From Pseudoalteromonas rubra (GTDB lineage Bacteria > Pseudomonadota > Gammaproteobacteria > Enterobacterales > Alteromonadaceae): DNA of 64,000 bases. The notes under the pieces are model-generated. The model saw nothing but the letters and a program-made list of their open reading frames with translations, searched no databases and had not been told where the DNA came from. The position numbers and the translations under genes are program-made. The stretch spans positions 83,359 through 147,358 of the forward strand of contig NZ_PNCJ01000034.1 in NCBI RefSeq assembly GCF_005887115.1. Direction: 5' to 3'. The stretch's first letter is position 1, and the number at the start of each line of letters is the position of its first letter. Shown piece after piece: positions 18,543-25,384 of this stretch.

Positions 18543-18722
18543 ATGAAGTTTTTTATAAAGAGCTTAAATAATAAATCAAAAATGACCCAGCCAGAGAGAG
18601 TTTCTGGGCTGAGCGAAGAAAGTGCACGGCTGGTTGCTGGTGGCACTGGAGGAGGTGATGGGTCACAACCTCGAGCTCGCGGTTTCTCTCCTGAGTCTGC
18701 ACAATTGTTTGTTGGTGGGTAA
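18543..18722 (+). CDS. 59-residue peptide with a double-glycine leader motif and a second GG at its end
   Basis: Start ATG 18543 with AAGGAC 8-13 bases upstream; longer in-frame readings have no such site. The peptide has a basic N-terminus (MKFFIKSLNNKSK), then GLSEESARLVAGG (residues 22-34), a Gly-rich linker TGGGDGS, and GFSPESAQLFVGG (47-59) as the very end. The first block looks like the leader of double-glycine secreted peptides (class II bacteriocin or RiPP precursors), cut after GG by C39-peptidase ABC exporters. The second is a near copy of it, which is unusual. Cutting after the first GG would release 25 residues (T35-G59). No exporter, peptidase or modification enzyme is in the window. 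It is followed by two membrane-protein genes on the same strand. Function unknown; the GG-leader idea is inference. Confidence 0.6.
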   Translation: MKFFIKSLNNKSKMTQPERVSGLSEESARLVAGGTGGGDGSQPRARGFSPESAQLFVGG

Positions 18723-18743
18723 TCGGTAAGGTTTTAGCCAAGC

Positions 18744-19298
18744 ATGAATGAGTTTTATCAAGTTACTGGATGGATAATAATAGCATTAGAGCTGTTTGTT
18801 GTTTTGTTTTTGCTCTATAGCTTTAAACAGCATCGCTTTGATTTATTTTTCGGTGGGAAAAGTACCTTGAAAAAGCAAAGCGATCATGAGCTACATTCAT
18901 GCTTTCTGGCTTCCCTGGCTGTTCTTGTTTTTTATACATCTAGTCGTAGCTTGGGTCAGTATATTCTTAGCCTGCCTTTTGAAGTGATGCAGATGCGCCA
19001 AATTTACTACTTCTCACTAGTATGCACGGGGGCTGCATTTATTACAGTATTGTACCTGTTGCATGCCATCCGGGGTTGTAGCTTTTCCGCTACTGCGCGT
19101 GTAGTCGCATACATCGCATTTGCAGTCATGTTTATGAACTTCGCTCAGTTAATCCTGCGTGGTTACTTAAATAGTGACATATTGTTTGATGCATATGGGC
19201 CATTTGTTGTAATGGGGAACGTGTGTACATTTGTTATCTTAGCCAGATTTCCATTCTATAAACTAATGGAATCAAGACTTGCCAAGGGAGAGATATAA
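18744..19298 (+). CDS. Unknown integral membrane protein (peptide cluster)
   Basis: 184 residues with about five hydrophobic segments (roughly 8-25, 51-68, 85-106, 116-137, 149-168) joined by short basic loops, such as HRFDLFFGGKSTLKKQ and RFPFYKLMESRLAKGE. I recognise no family. It starts 21 bases after the stop of the double-glycine peptide gene and ends two bases before the next gene, so the three probably form one transcript. The DNA looks more AT-rich than the housekeeping genes around it (not measured), which suggests an accessory locus. A role in immunity to, or export or sensing of, the peptide is a guess from position only. Confidence 0.65.
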   Translation: MNEFYQVTGWIIIALELFVVLFLLYSFKQHRFDLFFGGKSTLKKQSDHELHSCFLASLAVLVFYTSSRSLGQYILSLPFEVMQMRQIYYFSLVCTGAAFITVLYLLHAIRGCSFSATARVVAYIAFAVMFMNFAQLILRGYLNSDILFDAYGPFVVMGNVCTFVILARFPFYKLMESRLAKGEI

Positions 19299-19300
19299 TA

Positions 19301-19627
19301 ATGGAATTAGTCTACATCGGCAGTATGCTAATAGTCGTCGCGTTTATTTTTGTACTGGCCATGATCGTCAAAGGTTTAAGGCTCAGACCCGTTGAACAGC
19401 GATTCAAATCACTGATCATAGTCGCTAAAGACAATGATGATGAGGTGGAAGATAAATACACGGAAGCCTATGAAATCGTTATGGAGTTTGGTGACTTACT
19501 TGCAGCGGAAAAGAACCTGGAACAATATTACGGCGTTAAAGATATATATGACCGTGTTGAAGAGTTTCGGGCGGAAAACCACCAGATGACTAAGCAAGAA
19601 AAAGTCACACTTAAACTTGTTAAGTGA
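19301..19627 (+). CDS. Unknown protein with one membrane helix and a charged cytoplasmic domain
   Basis: 108 residues: one N-terminal membrane helix (about 4-25, VYIGSMLIVVAFIFVLAMIV), then a strongly charged, probably helical domain (KDNDDEVEDKYTEAYEIVMEF, FRAENHQMTKQEK). No family is recognised. The ATG follows the previous stop by two bases, with GGGAGAG upstream. It is the third gene of the peptide cluster. A 6-bp hairpin AGCGGT / ACCGCT (19646-19669) follows without a T-run and may end the transcript. Confidence 0.65.
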   Translation: MELVYIGSMLIVVAFIFVLAMIVKGLRLRPVEQRFKSLIIVAKDNDDEVEDKYTEAYEIVMEFGDLLAAEKNLEQYYGVKDIYDRVEEFRAENHQMTKQEKVTLKLVK

Positions 19628-19709
19628 TCATATCTGTTGCCTCTGAGCGGTTGTTTGACTATGACCGCTTAAGATATTCACCAGGCTAGTGCAGCCCTTA
19701 ATTCCAACT

Positions 19710-20579
19710 TTATGACGTAGCGTCAGGCACTATCAACTTTTCGATCCATGCAATAAACTTCTTCGCATTCACGTCCTGGAAACGGCTTTTTCCGGGAATG
19801 TAATAGCATAACTCTGAGGTAACACTTGTATTGCTGACGGGCTTTAACTGACCTATCGCACACAGCCGACGAGTGAGCGTCTCTGAGCAAAATACCAGTG
19901 CCTGCTCTGCAACCGCCTGCTGTACACAGAATAACTCCTGATCAAATTCCCTGATATTAAAATCTACCTTTTTTAAGTCGTTCTCAGCCAGCCAGGTATC
20001 GAGTGGTGCTTTACACAGTGTCAGGCTTTTCCAGCGAGTGGTGTAGAGAACCGGATGAGTGTCAGAGTCACTGAGCGCCTGCAAACTCTGATGACCAAAC
20101 AGGTTGTAATGTTCCACATTCAGCCTGTCTTGCGCCTCGACCTCTTTGATATTACCGAGCCGTATCGGGATTGTATGCGGCTGACAGTCTATCAGTTCTC
20201 CACTGGCAATTTGCACCGCGATGTCTGGATAGTGTTGATTAAACAGGTACTGTTCCGGAAGCAGTGCTAATGCTGCAAATGAAGAGGTGGTGCTGACCCG
20301 AACTACTTCATTAAGTTGTCTGATGTTCGCCAGTGCAGTTTCTATTGTTGTAAACCCTTCGGAAGTGGCCGTTGCCAGTAAGCGGCCTGCATCGGTCAGG
20401 GCTATCTTCCTGGTCTGGCGGATAAACAAGCGGACATTGAGACGGTCTTCAAGCTTACTAATATGATGAGAAATCGCGGTAGGTGTTAACGCCAACTCTT
20501 CTGCAGCGTGTTTAAAGCTACCGTGACGCGCAGCAGCTTCGAATGCTCTGAGCGCTTGTAAGGAGACATGTAAAGCCAA
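19710..20579 (-). CDS. LysR-family transcriptional regulator (GcvA-like)
   Basis: 289 residues. The N-terminal winged helix-turn-helix (about 6-62: ALRAFEAAARHGSFKHAAEEL, TPTAISHHISKLEDRL) is typical of the GcvA/AmpR subgroup. A two-lobe effector domain follows (about 90-285). It diverges from the azoreductase gene, 126 bases away, and by the usual LysR rule probably controls it. The intergenic region contains ATTG-CGTT-CAAT, a small palindrome near the azoR start. The effector is not known. Confidence 0.88.
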   Translation of the reverse strand: MALHVSLQALRAFEAAARHGSFKHAAEELALTPTAISHHISKLEDRLNVRLFIRQTRKIALTDAGRLLATATSEGFTTIETALANIRQLNEVVRVSTTSSFAALALLPEQYLFNQHYPDIAVQIASGELIDCQPHTIPIRLGNIKEVEAQDRLNVEHYNLFGHQSLQALSDSDTHPVLYTTRWKSLTLCKAPLDTWLAENDLKKVDFNIREFDQELFCVQQAVAEQALVFCSETLTRRLCAIGQLKPVSNTSVTSELCYYIPGKSRFQDVNAKKFIAWIEKLIVPDATS

Positions 20580-20705
20580 AATCAGCGTCCTGATTAGAAG
20601 TTTATAGATGATTTTAACTCATCCTCAGGTGTAATAGTATCGTTTGTTCAATAGCGCGCTGTGACGCACACTATATTGCGTTCAATAATCAAAAAGGTAA
20701 CTCGT

Positions 20706-21392
20706 ATGAGCACAATACTGCATATAGACTCAAGCGTCAGAGCCATCAGTAATGCAAACCCATCGCACAACTCACTGTCAAAGAGCATTGCGCACAGGTT
20801 TATTGAAAGCTGGAAAAACCAGGGTGTTATAGATGAGTATATTTATCGCGATGTTGGTATTCATCCACCGCAGTTTATTACTCAGGACTGGATTGGTGCA
20901 GTGTTTACGCCTGAGCATAAAAGGACAGACAGCCAAAAGCAGCAGCTGGCACTTTCTGATACGCTCATCGACGAATTAGCGCGAGCAGATGTTGTTGTTA
21001 TTTCTACTCCCATGTACAACTATGGTATGCCAGCACAGCTCAAGGCTTGGTTTGATCAAGTTATCCGAGTCAACAAAACATTCGACTTTGATCTGAAGCG
21101 CGGAGATTTTCCGTTACACCCCCTGATGTCTGGGAAAATACTGGTTGTTATCGCCTCTTGTGGCGAATTTGGCTTTGGCAAGTCAGAAATTCGGGAAAGC
21201 AGTAATCACCTCATGCCGCATTTACGTACCCTTAGCCGTTATCTGGGTGTGGAGGCTATGTATGAGATTGTCAGTGAATATCAGGAATTTAACGATGAAA
21301 GGCACAAGACTTCACTTGCGAGGGCTTATGAAGGGGCAGAAAATTTGGCTCTGTCATTAGCGTGTGCTAGACAGCCAGCATCAACAGACTAG
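20706..21392 (+). CDS. azoR: FMN-dependent NADH-azoreductase / quinone reductase (AzoR family)
   Basis: 228 residues from the ATG at 20706; the frame opens 15 codons earlier without a ribosome site. Flavodoxin-like fold: the FMN phosphate loop is IDSSVRAISNANPSHNSLS near residues 7-25, the PMYNYGMPAQLKAWFD block near 102-117 is diagnostic of AzoR, and the CGEFGFG loop near 157 contacts FMN. The enzyme reduces quinones and azo dyes with NADH and protects against thiol and quinone stress. It diverges from a LysR regulator that probably controls it. Family assignment is firm; the natural substrate is open. Confidence 0.88.
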   Translation: MSTILHIDSSVRAISNANPSHNSLSKSIAHRFIESWKNQGVIDEYIYRDVGIHPPQFITQDWIGAVFTPEHKRTDSQKQQLALSDTLIDELARADVVVISTPMYNYGMPAQLKAWFDQVIRVNKTFDFDLKRGDFPLHPLMSGKILVVIASCGEFGFGKSEIRESSNHLMPHLRTLSRYLGVEAMYEIVSEYQEFNDERHKTSLARAYEGAENLALSLACARQPASTD

Positions 21393-21488
21393 GCTCAGGT
21401 CGTCACTCAATGCGATCATTTAAGCTGAAAGTGGTCGCTTTGGGTTACTTTTGATTTTTTCAATAACGACTTTCAAATCCACTTTTTT

Positions 21489-21517
21489 AGACGAATCATA
21501 CTAAGCTCGTCTTTTTT
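21489..21517 (+). terminator. Terminator after azoR, overlapping the end of the convergent XRE gene
   Basis: Stem AGACGA / TCGTCT with a 12-base loop, followed on the plus strand by TTTTTT. It includes the last codons of the convergent XRE gene (stop at 21501-21503). Confidence 0.55.
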
Positions 21518-21947
21518 CGTCGTGTGTGGCACTGTCTTGTAAAAGTAAAGGTTTCAGGTCGCGCAGGATAATATGCCCATAGTCCTGATAACCAGCCTGT
21601 GTGCCAGGCGTAAACCACTTCATATGTGCAATAAACTCAAGTGAACTGGCAATACTGTTGATCAGGCTCTGCTCCATGTCAGTCTGGAATACCAGCGGCG
21701 GCTGCGCCGGGGCTTGGGGTTCGGAGCTCAGGACCTGTTGTTCACCAGTTAATAACCACAAGGCACTGTCTTTAGTCGCCGGGTGTAAGAAGAATTTGCT
21801 GACAACGGACAGGGTGGGTTCTCTGACATCTTTTTCATACTTTCGGTACGAAGCAGTAGGGATATCCAGGATCTCTGAAAAGCCAACCTGAGAATACCCC
21901 AAGTTGATACGTAACTGTTTTAATCTTGTAGCAAAAGTATTTGACAT
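21501..21947 (-). CDS. XRE-family helix-turn-helix regulator
   Basis: 148 residues from the ATG at 21947 (a TTG three codons earlier is possible). The N-terminal HTH_3 domain spans about residues 6-58: RLKQLRINLGYSQVGFSEIL then TASYRKYEKDVREPTLSVV. A proline-rich linker (SSEPQAPAQPPL) leads to a C-terminal region without recognised domain (about 88-148). It diverges from a second XRE gene across 216 bases. Such solitary XRE proteins are often prophage- or island-derived, but no phage gene is near. Target genes unknown. Confidence 0.8.
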   Translation of the reverse strand: MSNTFATRLKQLRINLGYSQVGFSEILDIPTASYRKYEKDVREPTLSVVSKFFLHPATKDSALWLLTGEQQVLSSEPQAPAQPPLVFQTDMEQSLINSIASSLEFIAHMKWFTPGTQAGYQDYGHIILRDLKPLLLQDSATHDEKRRA

Positions 21948-22163
21948 ATGACCCAATCCGGTTAATTATTTATCCACCTGACCCGTTCAGACTACATGAC
22001 TCTCAGTCAAATGTCTAACCGGGACGAAAAATAAGCACTTGAACGACAACAAAATCAGCTAAGTGTGAAACTCAAGACCTGTGTTAAGGGGCTTACTCGC
22101 CAAAGGCTGAAATTCTATGTCTGGGTGTGTAATACACTGTGATTGATAATAAGCGGATATGTT

Positions 22164-22463
22164 ATGACTACTGTTAGAAGAAATGAATCTGTGCGCAAAG
22201 CACACACAATAGCAGCCAGAAAGCAAATTCAAACTGCGATCCGTCGCCTGCGCAGAGAAATGAACTTAACTCAGGCAGAGCTAGGTAAGAAGCTTGTTAC
22301 ACCTGTTGATCAGGCCACCATCTCCAACTGGGAATGTGGTAAATCTGATCTGTCAGCTTGTCAATTATTAGATATTATGATGATTTTTGGCCAGCCAAAC
22401 TTTATGAGTTTGCTGGAGCAAGGGGCACAAAGCGATTTAGTCGACGAAAAGCAGTCGGCCTAA
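22164..22463 (+). CDS. Small XRE-family helix-turn-helix protein
   Basis: 99 residues from the ATG at 22164. A basic N-terminus (RRNESVRKAHTIAARKQI) precedes an HTH_3 domain at about 29-85: RLRREMNLTQAELGKKL, DQATISNWECGKSDLSA. It may be a transcriptional regulator or an antitoxin-like protein; no toxin partner is seen. It is divergent from the other XRE gene and is followed by a clear terminator at 22526. Confidence 0.78.
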   Translation: MTTVRRNESVRKAHTIAARKQIQTAIRRLRREMNLTQAELGKKLVTPVDQATISNWECGKSDLSACQLLDIMMIFGQPNFMSLLEQGAQSDLVDEKQSA

Positions 22464-22525
22464 CGTACTCAACCTCTGATAGCGTTTCTGTCAGTCAGGT
22501 CCCCCAACTAACATATCGTGTTGTC

Positions 22526-22548
22526 GGGCACGCTCGTGCCCTGTTTTT
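22526..22548 (+). terminator. Rho-independent terminator after the small XRE gene
   Basis: A 7-bp stem GGGCACG / CGTGCCC with a two-base loop, then TG and five T. The rest of 22464-22764 shows no gene, only the AAGGAG ribosome site of the next gene near 22752. Confidence 0.75.
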
Positions 22549-22764
22549 ACTTTTTATTCGTCTAATCTCCATTCCTGTACTAGCTTTCCTGTGGGAGCAA
22601 GGATCCTTTAGCCGTCGCTGGCTGTATTCGATAGCCTGTTAAGCCCTGTTTCTCTGGGCAAACTTAAAGGCTTTCCTGCTTGCAGTCCCATCCTGTCACG
22701 TGCCTGTCACTATTGAGAGTTGTTAGCGACCTGGGCGCAATCAAGCAAGTACAAGGAGCTTTTT

Positions 22765-23718
22765 ATGTCGTCACCTAAATCACAGTTGGGATTTGATCAG
22801 AACCAACGTAAAATTATAATCGGAGAGCAACAAGACTCAGAACTGGGCCCGTTATGCCATCTGCCCGGCAGCTGGCAAAATATCGGTGACCTGCAGGGGC
22901 ATGGCTGGAATATGATTGCCTTGCCTTTTGCAGCGGGAGACCTGGATTATCGCTTGTTGATGAACCAGTATGATGAAACACTGACTTTCAATCTGGTTGA
23001 TAAAGGCGTACCAAACAGAGGAATACCTGACGACCAATCGGTTGCTACACTCGATTATACCCAAATCATCAACCAGATTGCGGCGGATGATTTTCCTCAC
23101 TCAGGCCTGGCAGGCAAGCCCGGACTGGCTATCCACCACGAGCCGGGGTTATGGCTGCATATGCGGGATCAATTGACCGATGAGCTGGATATTGCCCGTT
23201 TGTCTAGTATTCCTCATGGCGATGCGGTGATCGCATTGGGTAAGAGTGCACAATCTCGTTCAGGGTTCGAAATACCGGCACTGAACGGGCTACCCGTCGG
23301 TGTAGCGGGGGATATTGATACAAGCCCTTATCTGGCCCCTTATAAACACTTCAGGGATCATCCGTTTGAGGGGGTATTTGACCCAACTCAGGCAAATGCA
23401 CTGTTGCAAAAGGCAATCGCGCCTTTGCTCAGAGATGGCAAAGTACGTAATACGACCAAGCTGGAAGTACGTTCAACCGCGGCTTCGGGATCTGTAAACA
23501 ATATTCCATTCGTTACTCGTCAGGCAAATGCAGCAGAGATGCATTCTACATTCTGGATTTATGAACTGACAGAGACCGACTCAAATGGTAATCCCAAGCT
23601 TTGGTTGCAATATTCCCAGACAGTGATCCTGGATTTCTTTAATCGTAAAGACAGACCGGGAGAGCTAATCCGTTGGCCTCATATCAGCATTAATACACTG
23701 GAAAAGGTACCCACTTAA
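22765..23718 (+). CDS. Protein of a family annotated as heme-binding
   Basis: 317 residues from the ATG at 22765, with AAGGAG seven bases upstream. No signal peptide. The opening block GPLCHLPGSWQNIG followed by GHGWNMIALPF, then VPNRG, IHHEPGLWLH and SIPHGDAVIALG, is the pattern I recall for a family listed as heme-binding protein in public annotation (beta-rich, with a conserved HxEPGLWLH). The His pair in that motif could be a ligand. Function and heme binding are unproven here. It is monocistronic, and the AraC-TonB receptor genes lie downstream on the same strand after about 210 bases. A link to iron or heme use is a guess. Confidence 0.5.
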   Translation: MSSPKSQLGFDQNQRKIIIGEQQDSELGPLCHLPGSWQNIGDLQGHGWNMIALPFAAGDLDYRLLMNQYDETLTFNLVDKGVPNRGIPDDQSVATLDYTQIINQIAADDFPHSGLAGKPGLAIHHEPGLWLHMRDQLTDELDIARLSSIPHGDAVIALGKSAQSRSGFEIPALNGLPVGVAGDIDTSPYLAPYKHFRDHPFEGVFDPTQANALLQKAIAPLLRDGKVRNTTKLEVRSTAASGSVNNIPFVTRQANAAEMHSTFWIYELTETDSNGNPKLWLQYSQTVILDFFNRKDRPGELIRWPHISINTLEKVPT

Positions 23719-23926
23719 TTTACTGCTCCAGCCTCAGACTGGCCTTACCGTAAAGCCAGTTATAAGCCTCAGTGCCATGCGCTCGCTCTCGATGTGATGA
23801 AATGGCACTTTATATTTTGCCTTGCGTTTTCTCTAATAAAGGAACACACTGTGTAAAAATAATTAACAATAAAGCCACAAGCCAAAGGCTCGAAACGGGT
23901 TTTCGCTTTGATGTGGATAAATTAAG

Positions 23927-25126
23927 ATGTTTACACTGGTCATATTGTCTTTGGGTTGCCTGCACGGCTTGTATCTCAGTTATGAGCTCATCCGCAAAAA
24001 TACAGCGAATGATGCTAACAGAATGCTTGCCTTGTGTATCCAGTGCTTTGTTGCGCTGCTGTTCTTTATTTTGCTCGATGAAAGTGGCGCATTTTATTAC
24101 GTCCCCTATTTGATAGGCTTTCAGGAGCCCGTTACTTTTTTATTGGCGCCTTGCTTCTACTACTATGTACGCAGATTAACTTCGCCAGCTTACCTTCCTT
24201 TTGTACGCACGCATCTGTTGCCATTTTTCATCGCCGTGTTGTGTGCCACACCTTTTTATTTACTTGACGCTCAGAGTAAATGGCAGTTTTTGTATGGTGA
24301 TATGTATGCGCCGGATTTACCCGTTTGGTATCTGTCCTGGTATGAAAACGGGTTTATTTTTGGGGCTATGATCCAGGTCGCAATTTATCTGGTTTTATCG
24401 TGGCGTAGACTTAGCACCTATCAGATAGTCTCAGAAAATAACTTTTCGTCACTTGAGCTGATTAACCTGAACTGGCTGAAGCGATTATTGCTCATGCTAG
24501 GCTCGCTGTATGGTTTGTGGTTTCTCGATGAGGCCATCGAGGTGAATGCCATGGCCTGCATTGATCATGGTTCCGGGATAGGTTGTCACTACGACTGGCT
24601 AATCGGAGAGCGGGTATTCTTCTTCTCCGAGTTGGGTGTTGTGATAGTGTTCTACCTGATGAGTTATTATGGTTTGCGTCAACCAGAAATATTTACCCAG
24701 AGTAATCAGTATCTTGAGCTGGAAAAATCCGAAACAAACAAATACGTTAATTCGGCACTTTCTGAAACGCTGGCTGCTGAGCTTTGCAGGCTGATTGAAC
24801 ACCAGGTTCAGGATGAAAAGCTCTTTTTAAACCCGGATCTGACACTGCATGACTTGGCCTGTGCGAGCGGACACTCACGGCACCATGTTTCACAGGCGAT
24901 CAACCAAAGTAAAAATATCAGTTTTTTCGATTTTATTAATCAGCTGAGAGTGACACATGCTCAGGCGCAGTTGCTTGCGCACCCGAACAGGAGTGTTCTG
25001 GATGTGTCACTGGACAGCGGCTTTAATTCGCGCTCTGCGTTTTACGGGGCGTTCAAACGATATACCGGGGTAACGCCGGGGGAATACCGAAAACAGCACA
25101 AACAGCTCGCAGAAAAGTTGTCCTGA
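23927..25126 (+). CDS. Membrane-anchored AraC-family regulator
   Basis: 399 residues. The N-terminal half has about seven hydrophobic helices (roughly 1-20, 33-52, 62-82, 92-110, 138-158, 180-200, 228-248) with periplasmic loops. The C-terminal 110 residues are an AraC HTH_18 domain: LTLHDLACASGHSRHHVSQAIN, then VLDVSLDSGFNSRSAFYGAFKRYTG split over the second helix-turn-helix. A transmembrane sensor fused to an AraC domain is common in Alteromonadales and is often found beside TonB receptors. Here a TonB receptor gene follows after about 250 bases on the same strand, suggesting that the protein senses a substrate and activates its uptake. The ligand is unknown. Confidence 0.85.
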   Translation: MFTLVILSLGCLHGLYLSYELIRKNTANDANRMLALCIQCFVALLFFILLDESGAFYYVPYLIGFQEPVTFLLAPCFYYYVRRLTSPAYLPFVRTHLLPFFIAVLCATPFYLLDAQSKWQFLYGDMYAPDLPVWYLSWYENGFIFGAMIQVAIYLVLSWRRLSTYQIVSENNFSSLELINLNWLKRLLLMLGSLYGLWFLDEAIEVNAMACIDHGSGIGCHYDWLIGERVFFFSELGVVIVFYLMSYYGLRQPEIFTQSNQYLELEKSETNKYVNSALSETLAAELCRLIEHQVQDEKLFLNPDLTLHDLACASGHSRHHVSQAINQSKNISFFDFINQLRVTHAQAQLLAHPNRSVLDVSLDSGFNSRSAFYGAFKRYTGVTPGEYRKQHKQLAEKLS

Positions 25127-25198
25127 TCTGTCGAGCAGGACGACTTAGGTCAGTTGTCGCGACAGGATGTCATTGTTATTTCAATGGAGAAAACAACA

Positions 25199-25384
25199 AT
25201 GACAAGACAAGTACCCATTCAGCTGGGGCTGTTTCACCAGTCGCTATATCGGCACCTGAGGTTCGTTCAGTATACACCCTCCCATGTTCACTATCGTCAG
25301 CACAGCTCTTTCATTAGACATGTTTATCATGAATCTGAGGTAGAGGTGCATGTCCAGTCAATGCGCCACGGGGGGTTAATATGA
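25199..25384 (+). CDS. Possible small ORF coupled to the TonB receptor
   Basis: 61 residues from the ATG at 25199, which has GGAGA at good spacing; other in-frame starts are at 25184 and 25154. It is rich in His, Arg and Gln (SLYRHLRFVQ, HVHYRQHSSFIRHVYHE), with no signal peptide, helix or known domain. Its stop overlaps the receptor ATG by four bases (ATGA), so it could act as a leader that couples translation. It may equally be a chance frame in a 5' leader. Confidence 0.35.
   Translation: MTRQVPIQLGLFHQSLYRHLRFVQYTPSHVHYRQHSSFIRHVYHESEVEVHVQSMRHGGLI

Noticed and set aside
18543..19627. Toxin-antitoxin pair
   Set aside because: The small peptide lacks a toxin-like membrane helix and the neighbours are membrane proteins, not DNA-binding antitoxins.
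20640..20705. CRP site before azoR (TGTGA at about 20660)
   Set aside because: Only one half-site fits; the opposite half does not match TCACA.
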